Positions 47,129-55,597 of a DNA stretch of 64,000 nucleotides are shown here, piece after piece; within the stretch, counting starts at the first letter, position 1, and each line of letters opens with the position of its first letter. The DNA comes from Allostella sp. ATCC 35155. Its GTDB lineage: Bacteria; Pseudomonadota; Alphaproteobacteria; ATCC43930; Allostellaceae. The notes below the pieces were generated by a model, which was given only the letters and a program-made list of their open reading frames with translations, was not told the origin of the DNA and did not search any database. Both the position numbers and the translations under genes were made by a program. The stretch spans positions 1,174,001 to 1,238,000 of the forward strand of contig AP019701.1 of the NCBI GenBank assembly GCA_006738865.1, read 5' to 3'.

Positions 47129-48286
47129 ATGAGTACGAGCATAGTTCCTGATCGTCGGCTGCGCCCGGGCGACCCGGCGCCCTGGTTCGCCGCGCCGACC
47201 CATTCCAATCCGCGCTTCAACTTCGACACGATGGCGGGCCGCTTCGTCGTCGTCAGCTTCTTCGGCCGGGCCGAGAGCCGCGAAGGGCGCGCGATCATCG
47301 ATTTCGTGACGGAGCATCGCGCGCGGTTCGACGACGCGAACGTCGCCTTCTTCGGCGTCACCGGCGATGCGACCGACTTCGCCCAGAGCCGGCTGGTCGA
47401 GCGGACGCCGGGCGTGCGCTGGTTCGACGATGCCGACGGCGCCGTGGCACGTTTGTTCCATGCCGCACGCGGCGACGATCCGGCCGAGGTCCATCCGCAG
47501 ACCGTCATCCTCGACCCCGCCCTGCGGACCCTGGCCTGGGTGTCGCTCGCCGACCCCGAGCAGCACGCGCAGACGCTGCTCCTGGCGCTGTCCCGCCTGC
47601 CGAAGATCGAGGAGGACCGCTGGTCCCCGGGCATGGCCCCGGTGCTTATCGTGCCGCGGATCCTCGAACCGGCCTTCTGCCGCCAGATGATCGACTATTA
47701 CGAGGAGAAGGGCGGCTTCCCGTCCGGGCATATGACGTCGAGGGACGGCAAGTCGGTCGGCGTGCTCGACCGGTCGCGCAAGCGCCGCCGGGACTGCATG
47801 ATCACCGACGAAGCCCTGAAGGACGGGCTGCAGCGACGGCTTCACCGCCGCCTGGTTCCGATGATCCGCCGTGCCTATCAGTTCAACGCGACCCGCATCG
47901 AGCGCTACATCGTCGCCTGCTACGATGGCGAGGATCGCGGCTTCTTCTTCCCCCACCGCGACAACACCTCACCGGCGACCAAGCATCGCCGCTTCGCGGT
48001 GACGATCAACCTCAATGCCGAGGAGTTCGAGGGCGGCGAGCTGCGCTTTCCCGAATTCGGCCGCCGGACCTATCGCGCGCCGACGGGCGGTGCCGTCGTG
48101 TTCTCCTGCTCGATGGTGCACGAGGCCCTGCCGGTGACGCGCGGCCGCCGCTACGCCACGCTGCCGTTCCTCTACGACGACGAGGCGGCCAAGATCCGCG
48201 AGGCGACCCGGCATCTCGTGGTCGCGGTGCCGAAGGAGAGCGAGGACGAACCGGAAGAGGCCGCCGAGGCCCGTCTCGGGGCGTAG
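47129..48286 (+). CDS. Redoxin-like domain fused to a 2-oxoglutarate/Fe(II) prolyl-4-hydroxylase domain
   Basis: A 385-residue two-domain cytosolic protein. Residues 1-165 have a thioredoxin/peroxiredoxin fold pattern (LRPGDPAPWFAAPTHSNPRFNFDTMAGRFVVVSFFGRAESREGRA) but no cysteine where peroxiredoxins have the peroxidatic Cys. Residues 170-385 are a P4H-like dioxygenase with iron ligands His276-x-Asp278 and His331 and a downstream Arg. The start follows GAGGGGGAAG. Divergent from the CoxL-like gene across a 246-bp region. A hydroxylase using a non-catalytic redoxin as a docking domain is inferred. Confidence 0.85.
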   Translation: MSTSIVPDRRLRPGDPAPWFAAPTHSNPRFNFDTMAGRFVVVSFFGRAESREGRAIIDFVTEHRARFDDANVAFFGVTGDATDFAQSRLVERTPGVRWFDDADGAVARLFHAARGDDPAEVHPQTVILDPALRTLAWVSLADPEQHAQTLLLALSRLPKIEEDRWSPGMAPVLIVPRILEPAFCRQMIDYYEEKGGFPSGHMTSRDGKSVGVLDRSRKRRRDCMITDEALKDGLQRRLHRRLVPMIRRAYQFNATRIERYIVACYDGEDRGFFFPHRDNTSPATKHRRFAVTINLNAEEFEGGELRFPEFGRRTYRAPTGGAVVFSCSMVHEALPVTRGRRYATLPFLYDDEAAKIREATRHLVVAVPKESEDEPEEAAEARLGA

Positions 48287-48289
48287 CGC

Positions 48290-49981
48290 CTACGGTCGGG
48301 GCAGCGCGATCCGCAGCAGGTTGCGCTTGGCGAGAAACATGAGAGTCCGCAGGGCCTCGGCCTGCCGGGCGGCCGGCAGGCCGGCCAGCAATTCGCCGAC
48401 TGTGACGTCGGGCCGCGCCGCGATCGCCGCGACCAGCCGGTCGATGCGCTCGCGGGCGGGCAGGTGGCTGAAGGCGTAGCGGAAGGCGCCCAGGCTGCGG
48501 GCGTCCTCGACCAGGTCGGCCGCGGCGGGGTCGAGCAGCCGCAGGCGGTCGGCCGGCGTGATCCGGCGGGTCGGGAAGGTCTGGAACAGATCGAGCGCGT
48601 CGGGGCGCTCGATTGCGGACAGCGCCGTGGCGGGCGGCAGGGTGGCTGGCGCCCGCGCCCGGATTTCCGCGAGGCCGGTCCACAGCTCCCGCCAATGCCG
48701 CATCACCGCGGGCCAGTCGAACAAGGCGCGCGCGCGGGCGACGCCGGCGCGCCCCATCTCCCGCCGCCGCTCAGGATCGGCGGCCAGGCCGCGGATCGCC
48801 AGCGCCGCCGCCCGGATGTCGACCGAGACCAGCTGCCCCATCACCGCGCAGAAGCGGTCATAGTCGATCGCATCGCCGAGATAGGCGCGCTGCGCCGCCT
48901 GGGCCGCGGGCGGCGGCGCCATCATGGTCGGAATCCGGAAGCCGTCGATGCCGTCGCGCACCGTGTCGCGATAGCCGTCCCAGTCGGTGACGACCACCGG
49001 CAGTCCGGCCGCCATCGCCTCGACCGGCGCCAGCCCGAACGTCTCCTGGATGCTGTCCGCGAGCGACAGGAACAGGTCGGCGCCGGACAGGGCCGCGCGC
49101 CGCTCGGCGTTGCTCGGGCTCTCGACGAACGTCGTGCGCACATCGTCCGCGACACCGGCGGCCATCTCCCGATAGGCCGCCCGGATGGGCGGCGACGCGA
49201 ACTGGCCGGCCAGCACGAAGTCCAGCGGCCGTCCGAGGCCGCGTGCCGCCTCGGCGACCGCCGCGAACATGGCGAAGGGGTGCGCCTTGGCGTGCATGCT
49301 GAGGCGCCCGAAGAAGAGGACGACCGTCGCCTCCGGCCGGATGCCGTGGCGGGCGCGCCATTCGGCTCCGAGCGCGGGATCGCGCGCGAAGGCCGGGACG
49401 TCGATGCCGAGCGGAATGACCGGCCGGGCGGGGCGCGGCGCCGGCGCGGGCATGCCGGCCCGCGCCAGCGCCTCGTCGGCGCCGTCGAGCAGGCGGTCGA
49501 CGACGTCGCGCGCGACCCGCGAGGTGCAGACCAGTGCGTCCCAGGGCTGCAGGGGCGCCAGCGCGTAGCTCTGGATCTCGGCCCAGGATTCGCGACTCGA
49601 CAGGCTGTGGGTCACCCCGATCAGGCTGTAGCCGCGGGGGTCGGCGCGGCTGCGCGCCTCCCGCGCCATCGCCGGGTCCTGCATCAGCACGGCGCCGCAC
49701 TGCGCCAGCATCTGGCGCGACCGGGTGGTGATGCCACGGGCCAACCCCTCCCGTCCGGTCAGGTCCCGCACCAGGTCCCGCATGTCGTCGAAGGCCGCCT
49801 GGTCGCGGACATAACCCGTGATCGGCCGGTCCGGGTGATTGCGGACATAGGCCTCGAAGAAGGTCTGGGTCGCGACGGTCAGGCCGACGATCAGCGGCCG
49901 CCCCGCCATCGCCCCGCGCGAGGTGTAGCGGATGGCCGGCAGCGGCACGGAGGCGGGGTCGTTGGGCATGGCGTCGGGCAT
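48290..49981 (-). CDS. Long GT4 glycosyltransferase with C-terminal extension
   Basis: A 563-residue GT-B enzyme. The N-domain includes SLIGVTHSLSSRESWAEIQSY and WDALVCTSRVARDVVDRLL. The donor domain begins VVLFFGRLSMHAKAHPFAMF and contains SIQETFGLAPVEAMAAGLPVVVTDWDGYRDTV with the EX7E motif. About 130 residues after the GT fold (from about 430) are helical and Ala/Arg-rich and not recognised. The start at 49981 gives MPDAMPND; an ATG 4 codons downstream is possible. It converges with the redoxin-P4H gene and borders the phage-like cluster. Confidence 0.85.
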   Translation of the reverse strand: MPDAMPNDPASVPLPAIRYTSRGAMAGRPLIVGLTVATQTFFEAYVRNHPDRPITGYVRDQAAFDDMRDLVRDLTGREGLARGITTRSRQMLAQCGAVLMQDPAMAREARSRADPRGYSLIGVTHSLSSRESWAEIQSYALAPLQPWDALVCTSRVARDVVDRLLDGADEALARAGMPAPAPRPARPVIPLGIDVPAFARDPALGAEWRARHGIRPEATVVLFFGRLSMHAKAHPFAMFAAVAEAARGLGRPLDFVLAGQFASPPIRAAYREMAAGVADDVRTTFVESPSNAERRAALSGADLFLSLADSIQETFGLAPVEAMAAGLPVVVTDWDGYRDTVRDGIDGFRIPTMMAPPPAAQAAQRAYLGDAIDYDRFCAVMGQLVSVDIRAAALAIRGLAADPERRREMGRAGVARARALFDWPAVMRHWRELWTGLAEIRARAPATLPPATALSAIERPDALDLFQTFPTRRITPADRLRLLDPAAADLVEDARSLGAFRYAFSHLPARERIDRLVAAIAARPDVTVGELLAGLPAARQAEALRTLMFLAKRNLLRIALPRP

Positions 49982-50007
49982 GATCCTGGTGCGGCGGGCG
50001 GGCGAAG

Positions 50008-50724
50008 TCAGCGGCCGTCCATCGACCCCAGGACGAGGTAGAGCGCCTGAACCTCGGCGCGCGGAATCGCGTATTCGCACGCAGGGTTGTACTGGCGGAC
50101 GACATAGGCGTCGACCTCGGCGCGGACGAGGCGCTTGACCAGCGCGGTGCCGTCGTTCTTGACGATGACGACATGGCTCAGCCGTCGCGGCGGCCGCGTC
50201 GGGTGGACATAGAGCATGTCGCCCTGCTCGTACTTGGGCTCCATGCTGTCGTTGACGACGTACATCGCGAAGGCGCCGTTGACCTCGCGCAGGCCATCGG
50301 GCCGGTCGATCCATTCGACCGGATCGAACTCGATGCGCTGGCCGTCCGGCCCGGCCTGGGCGCTGCCATAGACGGGCAGGCGGCGGGTGCGGTCGAAGGC
50401 GACCGTCGGGGGCATGCCGGCGGCCGGTGCGGCGCGCTGGGGGCGGGCGATGCCGGCCGTCGCCGGTACCGGCTCGATTCCGACCAGCTCGGGGGTCGTG
50501 CCGGCCAGCGCCAGCACGCGCGCCGGCTCGATCCCGCGCTCGGCCAGCAACCCGGCGACCCGCCGCATCAGATCGACCGGCAGGAACGGCTTCTTGAACC
50601 GGTCCTCGTAGTGCTGATAGCCGGTCAGCGACATGCCGAGGGCGTCCGCGGCCTGTCGCATCGACAGCCCGCCCTCCTCGCGCAGGGCCTTGAGGCCGCG
50701 CGCCGCCTCGGATGGCTCGACCAT
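50008..50724 (-). CDS. S24-family phage repressor (CI/LexA-like)
   Basis: A 238-residue repressor. An N-terminal helix-turn-helix (LKALREEGGLSMRQAADALGMSLTGYQHYED), an Ala/Pro linker, and a C-terminal S24 peptidase domain with Ser160 in VVNDSMEPKYEQGDML and Lys197 in ALVKRL. The autocleavage-type fold suggests RecA-linked induction; a clear Ala-Gly cleavage site is GSAQAG. The start MVEPSEAARG at 50724 is chosen over longer frames. It is divergent from the phage genes and likely controls them. Confidence 0.88.
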   Translation of the reverse strand: MVEPSEAARGLKALREEGGLSMRQAADALGMSLTGYQHYEDRFKKPFLPVDLMRRVAGLLAERGIEPARVLALAGTTPELVGIEPVPATAGIARPQRAAPAAGMPPTVAFDRTRRLPVYGSAQAGPDGQRIEFDPVEWIDRPDGLREVNGAFAMYVVNDSMEPKYEQGDMLYVHPTRPPRRLSHVVIVKNDGTALVKRLVRAEVDAYVVRQYNPACEYAIPRAEVQALYLVLGSMDGR

Positions 50725-50736
50725 GGGGGCGAGCAA

Positions 50737-50756
50737 TACCGCAAAATTCAATTGAA
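50737..50756. promoter_or_regulatory. Candidate repressor operator in the divergent region
   Basis: An AT-rich patch in very GC-rich DNA holds TACCGCA (50737-50743) followed by the perfect palindrome TTCAATTGAA (50747-50756), just upstream of the repressor start. A second inverted repeat, CGCAT-A-ATGCG, lies at 50784-50794. They fit operators for the S24 repressor but are unproven. Confidence 0.45.
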
Positions 50757-50836
50757 CGACACCCCCGCTTGCCGCTCCGGCCGCATAATGCGTAGCGTTG
50801 CGCGTCAGGAACAAATGCGGAACACTGGAGGGTGCC

Positions 50837-51382
50837 ATGACCGCGCGCATTGCATCGACCGACATCCGGGAACCCTGGCCGCCCAGCCGCGAGGCTCTGG
50901 CGGCCGCATTTGCCGAGGGCGAGACCCTGGCGGCCGTCGGGCGCCGTCACGGCCGCTCGCCCGCATCGGTGTCGCTGCTGGCGGCGCGCTACGGGCTGCC
51001 GACGGCGCGGGCGGCGGGCCGGTTGGCCCGACCTGCCCCGCCGCAGCGGGCGGGATGCTCCTGGCCGCCCGACGACGCGGTCATCGCCGAACTGGCCGCG
51101 TCCGGCGTCGGCGACGGGCGCGCGGCAGCACTCTTCGGCGTCCATCCATCGACCTACCGGGCTTGGCGCCGGCGCCTGCGCGACCGCACCGCGGTTTCGG
51201 GCTTCGGCGAGGCGGCCGGCGGCGACGCACCCGCCTACGGCTATGATCCGGGGGCACGGTGGCCTGCCGGCGCGCGCTTCGACGATGATCCCCGGGCGGT
51301 CCGCGCCGACCGCACGGGCCGCGTGCGTCCGCCGGTCACGATCGTCGAGAGCAGCAGCGCGCTCGCTGCCCTCTCGACCTAA
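50837..51382 (+). CDS. Phage-region HTH-rich hypothetical protein
   Basis: A 181-residue protein. Two helix-turn-helix-like stretches are visible: AAAFAEGETLAAVGRRHGRSPASVSLLAARYGL (about 19-51) and VIAELAASGVGDGRAAALFGVHPSTYRAWRRR (about 80-111), as in terminase small-subunit or homeodomain-like regulators. The C-terminus is acidic and unstructured. The start follows GGAGGGTGCC. It is the first rightward gene after the repressor, so an early regulatory role is likely, but no family is recognised. Confidence 0.65.
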   Translation: MTARIASTDIREPWPPSREALAAAFAEGETLAAVGRRHGRSPASVSLLAARYGLPTARAAGRLARPAPPQRAGCSWPPDDAVIAELAASGVGDGRAAALFGVHPSTYRAWRRRLRDRTAVSGFGEAAGGDAPAYGYDPGARWPAGARFDDDPRAVRADRTGRVRPPVTIVESSSALAALST

Positions 51383-51396
51383 CATCCGGATCGGCA

Positions 51397-51933
51397 ATGG
51401 CCAGACCCGGGCGCCCGCGCGACCCCGACGCCAAGCGCCGGCGGCGCACGACCCGGGCGTCGCGCGCGGCGGAGGACACCGGCGCCACCCCGGAACTGCT
51501 CGCCCATCGTCGCCGCGTCTCCGGCGACGCGGCCGTGGCGGCGGATTTTCCCCTCGACGTCCTGGCGGCCCGGTCGCGCCGCGATCCCGCGACCGGGCTG
51601 TCGCCGCCCGAGGTCGAGGCCGGCTGGCGCTTCGCCCGGCTGGCCTGGGCGCTCGGGCGCGCGCCGGTGCCGCTGCCGCCGCGATTCTGGGCCGAGCGCC
51701 TGCCGCGCGAGGCCGACCAGCCCGTCCGCTCGGAGGAGGAGCGCGAGGCGGCGGCCATGCGGACCGCCCAGCGCTACCGCACGGCCCGGGCGGCGCTCGC
51801 GGTCGCCGGGCCGGGCGCCGTGCGCGCCGTCGACGGGGCGGCGGTGGCGCTCGAGATGCCGGGCGACCCGGCGCGGCTGGCGGCGCTGCGTGCCGGCCTG
51901 CAATCCCTCGCCCGCCATTTCGGCTTTGCGTAA
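51397..51933 (+). CDS. Phage-region hypothetical protein
   Basis: A 178-residue basic protein. The N-terminus GRPRDPDAKRRRRTTRASRAAED is strongly charged, resembling DNA-binding or small-terminase leaders (GRPR-DP-KRR). The rest is helical with AGWRFARLAWALGRAPVPLPPRFWAERL. It begins 14 nt after the previous stop. No family is recognised; position before the terminase genes suggests an early packaging or regulatory function. Confidence 0.6.
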   Translation: MARPGRPRDPDAKRRRRTTRASRAAEDTGATPELLAHRRRVSGDAAVAADFPLDVLAARSRRDPATGLSPPEVEAGWRFARLAWALGRAPVPLPPRFWAERLPREADQPVRSEEEREAAAMRTAQRYRTARAALAVAGPGAVRAVDGAAVALEMPGDPARLAALRAGLQSLARHFGFA

Positions 51934-51941
51934 ACTAAAAA

Positions 51942-51962
51942 TGCGGTAATCCGTCTACCGCA
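51942..51962. repeat. Perfect 7-bp inverted repeat before the terminase genes
   Basis: TGCGGTA (51942-51948) and TACCGCA (51956-51962) with a 7-nt loop lie in the 128-bp gap before the small terminase gene. The half-site equals the TACCGCA next to the repressor. It could be an operator, a terminator, or part of a packaging site. Confidence 0.5.
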
Positions 51963-52061
51963 CGACGGCCGGGCGGTGTACCAATAAGCACGATCGGCGC
52001 GGTGCCCGGCAGACGGGTTCCGCGCCGAATGCGTTTCGGGCACCGGCCGGGGAGGCGGAGG

Positions 52062-52583
52062 ATGCAGGCGACCGATCGTCTTGCCGCCGCCCGCCGCCGG
52101 GCGCTGGCCCTGGCCCTGCGGACCGACGGCCTGGACTATGGCCGCATCGCCGCCACGGCTGATCCCGAGGGCGACGGCCCGCTGTTCGCCACGGCGGCCG
52201 CCGCGCGGCGGGCGGTCGCGCGGGCCATGCGCGAGGCGGCCGACGATCCGGCGACCGAGCGCCGCCTGCAGGCACTGCGCCTCGACCGGGCGCTGGTCGG
52301 GGCCTGGACCAAGGCGCAGGCGGGCGACGGGCCGGCGATCGACCGCATCCTGGCCATCGAGGCGCGCCGCTCGCGCCTGCTGGCGCTCGACATGCCCGAG
52401 GCGCCCGCTGCCGACGACGGGGCCGCCCTGCGCGAGGCGGCGGCCGAAGTCGGGCGCCGGCTGCAGCGCCTCGCCGCCCTGCTGGCTGCACCGCCCGCCG
52501 CGGATCGGGCTGCCGAAGATCAGTCGGGGTCGGAGCCCTGCGGCCGCTGCGCCGCGACGCTGCCGGCCGAGGCCTCGGCATGA
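52062..52583 (+). CDS. Terminase small-subunit-like protein
   Basis: A 173-residue protein with an N-terminal HTH-like region (LAAARRRALALALRTDGLDYGRIAATADPEGDG) and a long helical middle (RRLQALRLDRALVGAWTKAQAGDGPAIDRILAIEARRSRLLALDM) that matches small terminases or GTA packaging adaptors. It starts after GGAGGCGGAGG and its TGA overlaps the large-subunit ATG by 4 nt, the usual terS-terL order. It would recognise phage DNA for packaging. Confidence 0.72.
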   Translation: MQATDRLAAARRRALALALRTDGLDYGRIAATADPEGDGPLFATAAAARRAVARAMREAADDPATERRLQALRLDRALVGAWTKAQAGDGPAIDRILAIEARRSRLLALDMPEAPAADDGAALREAAAEVGRRLQRLAALLAAPPAADRAAEDQSGSEPCGRCAATLPAEASA

Positions 52584-53929
52584 CGCGCTCGATCGCCGCC
52601 GAGGTCGCGATCCGGCCCGACCTGCGCCGTTCGTTCCTCGACGGACTGTCGCCCGCGGCCCGCGCCCACCTGCTGCACGAGTGGCGCTTCTGGGCCCGTC
52701 CCATGCAGCTGCCGCCGCCGCCGCCCTGGCGCGTCTGGTTCATCCAGGCCGGCCGCGGCGCCGGCAAGACGCGCGCGGCCGCCGAGTTCATCCGCGCCGA
52801 GGCCGAATCCGGTCGCGCCCGTCGCATCGCCGTCGTCGGCGAGACGGCGGCCGACGTGCGCGACGTCATGGTCGAGGGGCCCTCCGGCATCCTCGCGGTG
52901 TCGCCGCCGACGCTGCGGCCGCGCTGGCAGCCCTCGCTGCGTCGGTTGAGCTGGGCCAACGGCACCGTCGCCACGACCTTCGCCGCGGTCGATCCCGAGC
53001 AGCTGCGCGGGCCCGAGCACGATCTCGCCTGGGCCGACGAGGTCGCCAAGTGGCCGGACGAGGAGGCCTGGCACAACCTGATGATGGGGCTGCGCCTCGG
53101 TGCGGCGCGCTGCGTCGCCACCTCGACGCCGCGGCCACGCGCCTGGCTGCGCCGCCTCCTGGCCGATCCCGGCACCATCGTCACCCGCGGCGCGACGGCG
53201 GAGAACGCGGCCAACCTCGCGCCGCAGGCCCTGGCCGATCTCGAGCGGCGCTACGGCGGCACCCGGCTCGGCCGCCAGGAACTGGCCGGCGAATTCCTGG
53301 AGGAGGTGCCGGGCGCCCTCTGGCAGCGCGCCATGTTCGAGCGCGACGGCTTCCGCGCCGATCCCCCGGCCGGCGCGGCGCAGGTCGTCGTCGCGGTCGA
53401 CCCGGCCGTCAGCGCCGGGGAGGACAGCGCCGAGACTGGCATCGTCGCCGCCGCGCGCGACCGCGCCGGCCGCTTCTTCGTCCTGGCCGACGCCTCGGCC
53501 CGGCTGTCGCCCGACGGCTGGGCCCGGCGCGCCGTCGCCACCTACGACCGGCTCGGCGCCGACCGGCTGGTGGGCGAGGTCAACAACGGCGGCGACCTGG
53601 TCGAGGCGGTGCTGCGCCGGACCGCCGAGGCGATGGCGGCCGCCGGCCTGCGGCCGAACGCGGAGCTCGCCTATCGCCGGGTCACGGCCAGCCGCGGCAA
53701 GCAGGCGCGGGCCGAGCCGGTGGCCGCCCTCTACGAGCAGGGCCGGGTCCAGCATGCCGGCCGCTTCGACGCATTGGAGGATCAGATGTGCGCTTACGTC
53801 CCGGGCGGCGACGGACCGTCGCCCGACCGCGTCGACGCCCTGGTCTGGGCGCTCTCCGCGCTCGCCGACCGGCCGTCGGCCCCGCTCGCAGCGCCGGTCC
53901 TGGTCGGGGGTTCCGATGGCCGGCGCTGA
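52580..53929 (+). CDS. Terminase large subunit
   Basis: A 449-residue packaging motor. Walker A is IQAGRGAGKTRAAAEF (Lys63), Walker B is LAWADEVAKW (Asp153-Glu154), the coupling motif is VATSTPRP, and the RNaseH-like nuclease domain starts at VVVAVDPAVSAGEDSAETG with later Asp in PDRVDALVWAL. This is the DNA-packaging type seen in lambdoid-tailed prophages and gene transfer agents. ATGA overlap upstream; the portal gene starts 14 nt before its end. Confidence 0.92.
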   Translation: MTRSIAAEVAIRPDLRRSFLDGLSPAARAHLLHEWRFWARPMQLPPPPPWRVWFIQAGRGAGKTRAAAEFIRAEAESGRARRIAVVGETAADVRDVMVEGPSGILAVSPPTLRPRWQPSLRRLSWANGTVATTFAAVDPEQLRGPEHDLAWADEVAKWPDEEAWHNLMMGLRLGAARCVATSTPRPRAWLRRLLADPGTIVTRGATAENAANLAPQALADLERRYGGTRLGRQELAGEFLEEVPGALWQRAMFERDGFRADPPAGAAQVVVAVDPAVSAGEDSAETGIVAAARDRAGRFFVLADASARLSPDGWARRAVATYDRLGADRLVGEVNNGGDLVEAVLRRTAEAMAAAGLRPNAELAYRRVTASRGKQARAEPVAALYEQGRVQHAGRFDALEDQMCAYVPGGDGPSPDRVDALVWALSALADRPSAPLAAPVLVGGSDGRR

Positions 53930-55172
53930 CCTGGCCGAGATCGGCCGCTCCGGCCTGCGCGCCTGGTCCGGGCTGGTGCGGGAGGAGTTCCTGCCCGAGC
54001 TGCAGGGCCGCCGCGGCGTCGCCGTCTACCGCGAGATGGCGGCCAACGATCCCGTCGTCGGCGCGGTCCTCTTCGCCGTCGAGATGACGCTGCGCGGCGT
54101 GCCCTGGACGGTGGCGCCGTCCGGGACCGGCGCCGCCGCGGAGGAAGGCGCCCGGTTCCTCCAGTCCGTGCGCGACGACATGAGCCACGGCTTCGAGGAC
54201 TTCCTGGTCGAGGTGCTGGGCATGCTGGTCCATGGCTGGGCCTGGTTCGAGATCGTGTGGAAGCGGCGCCCGGCGCCGGACGGGCGCATCGGCATCCGCA
54301 AGCTGGCGCTGCGCGGCCAGGAGACGCTGCTGCGCTGGGAATTCGATGCGGCGGGCGGCATCCGCGGCCTCTGGCAGGCGCCGTCGCCCGACGCGCCGCA
54401 GCCGGTCTTCATCCCGATCGCCAAGTCGCTGCTGTTCCGTACGACGACCGCCAAGGGCAATCCCGAGGGCCGCTCGATCCTGCGCAACGCCTATCGCCCC
54501 TGGTACTTCAAGAAGCGGCTGGAGGAGGGGGAGGCGATCGGCTACTGGCGGGCGCTGGGCGGCCTGCCGGTCGCCCGCATCCCGGCCCGCTTCATGGCCG
54601 CCGGCGCGACGGCCGAGGAACGTGCCCTCTTCCAGGATTTCCAGCGCATCGTCCGCGACACCCAGGTCGACGAGCGCGCGGGCCTCGTGCTGCCGTCCGA
54701 CCGCGACGAGCACGGCCATCCCTATTTCGAGTTCGGCCTGCTGGGTGCGGCCGGCGGCCACTCCGTGCCGCTGCGCGAGGCGATCGTCGACCGGGCACGC
54801 GAGATCGCCATGACCGTGCTCGCCGACTTCATCCTGCTCGGCCGCGACGGGGCCGGCTCCTATGCGCTGGCGCGGGAGAAGACCGACCGCTTCGAGACCG
54901 CGGTGGCGGCCTGGCTCGGCGCCATCGCCGGCACCCTCAACCGCCATCTCGTGCCGCGCCTGTGGCGGATCAACGGGCTCGATCCCGCGACCATGCCGCG
55001 CTTCGTGCCGGGCCGGGTCGGGCGCGTCGACGCCGCCACGCTGGCCGGCCTCGTGGAGCGGCTGGCCGCCGCCGGGGTGCCGCTCTTTCCCGACGACGGG
55101 CTCGCCCGCTTCCTGCGCGCCGCCGCCGGCCTGCCGCCGCCTCCCGAATCCGCTCCGGAGACCCCGCGATGA
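53916..55172 (+). CDS. Portal protein, DUF935/Mu gp29-like
   Basis: A 418-residue protein. DPVVGAVLFAVEMTLRGVPWTVAP, HGWAWFEIVWKRR, KSLLFRTTTAKGNPEGRSILRNAYRPWYFKKRLEE and GGHSVPLREAIVDRAREIAMTVLADFILLG are typical of the portal superfamily related to Mu gp29. Twelve copies would form the DNA entry ring. It overlaps terL by 14 nt and the protease gene by 4 nt. Confidence 0.88.
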   Translation: MAGADLAEIGRSGLRAWSGLVREEFLPELQGRRGVAVYREMAANDPVVGAVLFAVEMTLRGVPWTVAPSGTGAAAEEGARFLQSVRDDMSHGFEDFLVEVLGMLVHGWAWFEIVWKRRPAPDGRIGIRKLALRGQETLLRWEFDAAGGIRGLWQAPSPDAPQPVFIPIAKSLLFRTTTAKGNPEGRSILRNAYRPWYFKKRLEEGEAIGYWRALGGLPVARIPARFMAAGATAEERALFQDFQRIVRDTQVDERAGLVLPSDRDEHGHPYFEFGLLGAAGGHSVPLREAIVDRAREIAMTVLADFILLGRDGAGSYALAREKTDRFETAVAAWLGAIAGTLNRHLVPRLWRINGLDPATMPRFVPGRVGRVDAATLAGLVERLAAAGVPLFPDDGLARFLRAAAGLPPPPESAPETPR

Positions 55173-55582
55173 CCGACCATCCCTTCCGTCTCACCCTGCC
55201 CATCGCCAAGGCGGACGGCGCGCTGCGCACCGTCTGGGGCTGGGCCAGCGTCTCCGTCGAGGACGGCAGCCCGCTGGTCGACGCCGAGGGAGACATGATC
55301 GCGACCGACGAGCTCGTCCGCGCCGCCCACGCATTCATGGCGCATTCCCGCCGCGGGGCGGCCGGACATGCCGACGGCGGGGGCGACGCTCCCGCCGTCG
55401 GCACCGTCGTCGAGAGCCTGGTGGTGACGCCGGGGATCCGAGAGGCCCTCGGCATCGCTGGCGAGCGCGAGGGCTGGTTCGTCGGCATCCGCATCGCCGA
55501 CGACACGGTCTGGGCGGCCGTCCTCTCGGGCGAACTCTCCGCCCTGTCGATCGGCGGGCTCGCCCGCCGGCTCGCGGCCTGA
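55169..55582 (+). CDS. XkdF-like prohead protease domain protein
   Basis: A 137-residue protein. VWGWASVSVEDGSPLVDAEGDMIATDELVRAAHAFM resembles the XkdF putative serine-protease domain, followed by GTVVESLVVTPGIREALGI...GWFVGIRIADDTVWAAVLSGELSALSIGGLARR. In related phages the same chain continues into an E-x-S-L-x-x-x-x-x-NP segment; here that segment begins the next gene. It likely matures the capsid scaffold. Confidence 0.8.
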   Translation: MTDHPFRLTLPIAKADGALRTVWGWASVSVEDGSPLVDAEGDMIATDELVRAAHAFMAHSRRGAAGHADGGGDAPAVGTVVESLVVTPGIREALGIAGEREGWFVGIRIADDTVWAAVLSGELSALSIGGLARRLAA

Positions 55583-55597
55583 GGGAGGAAACCCCCG

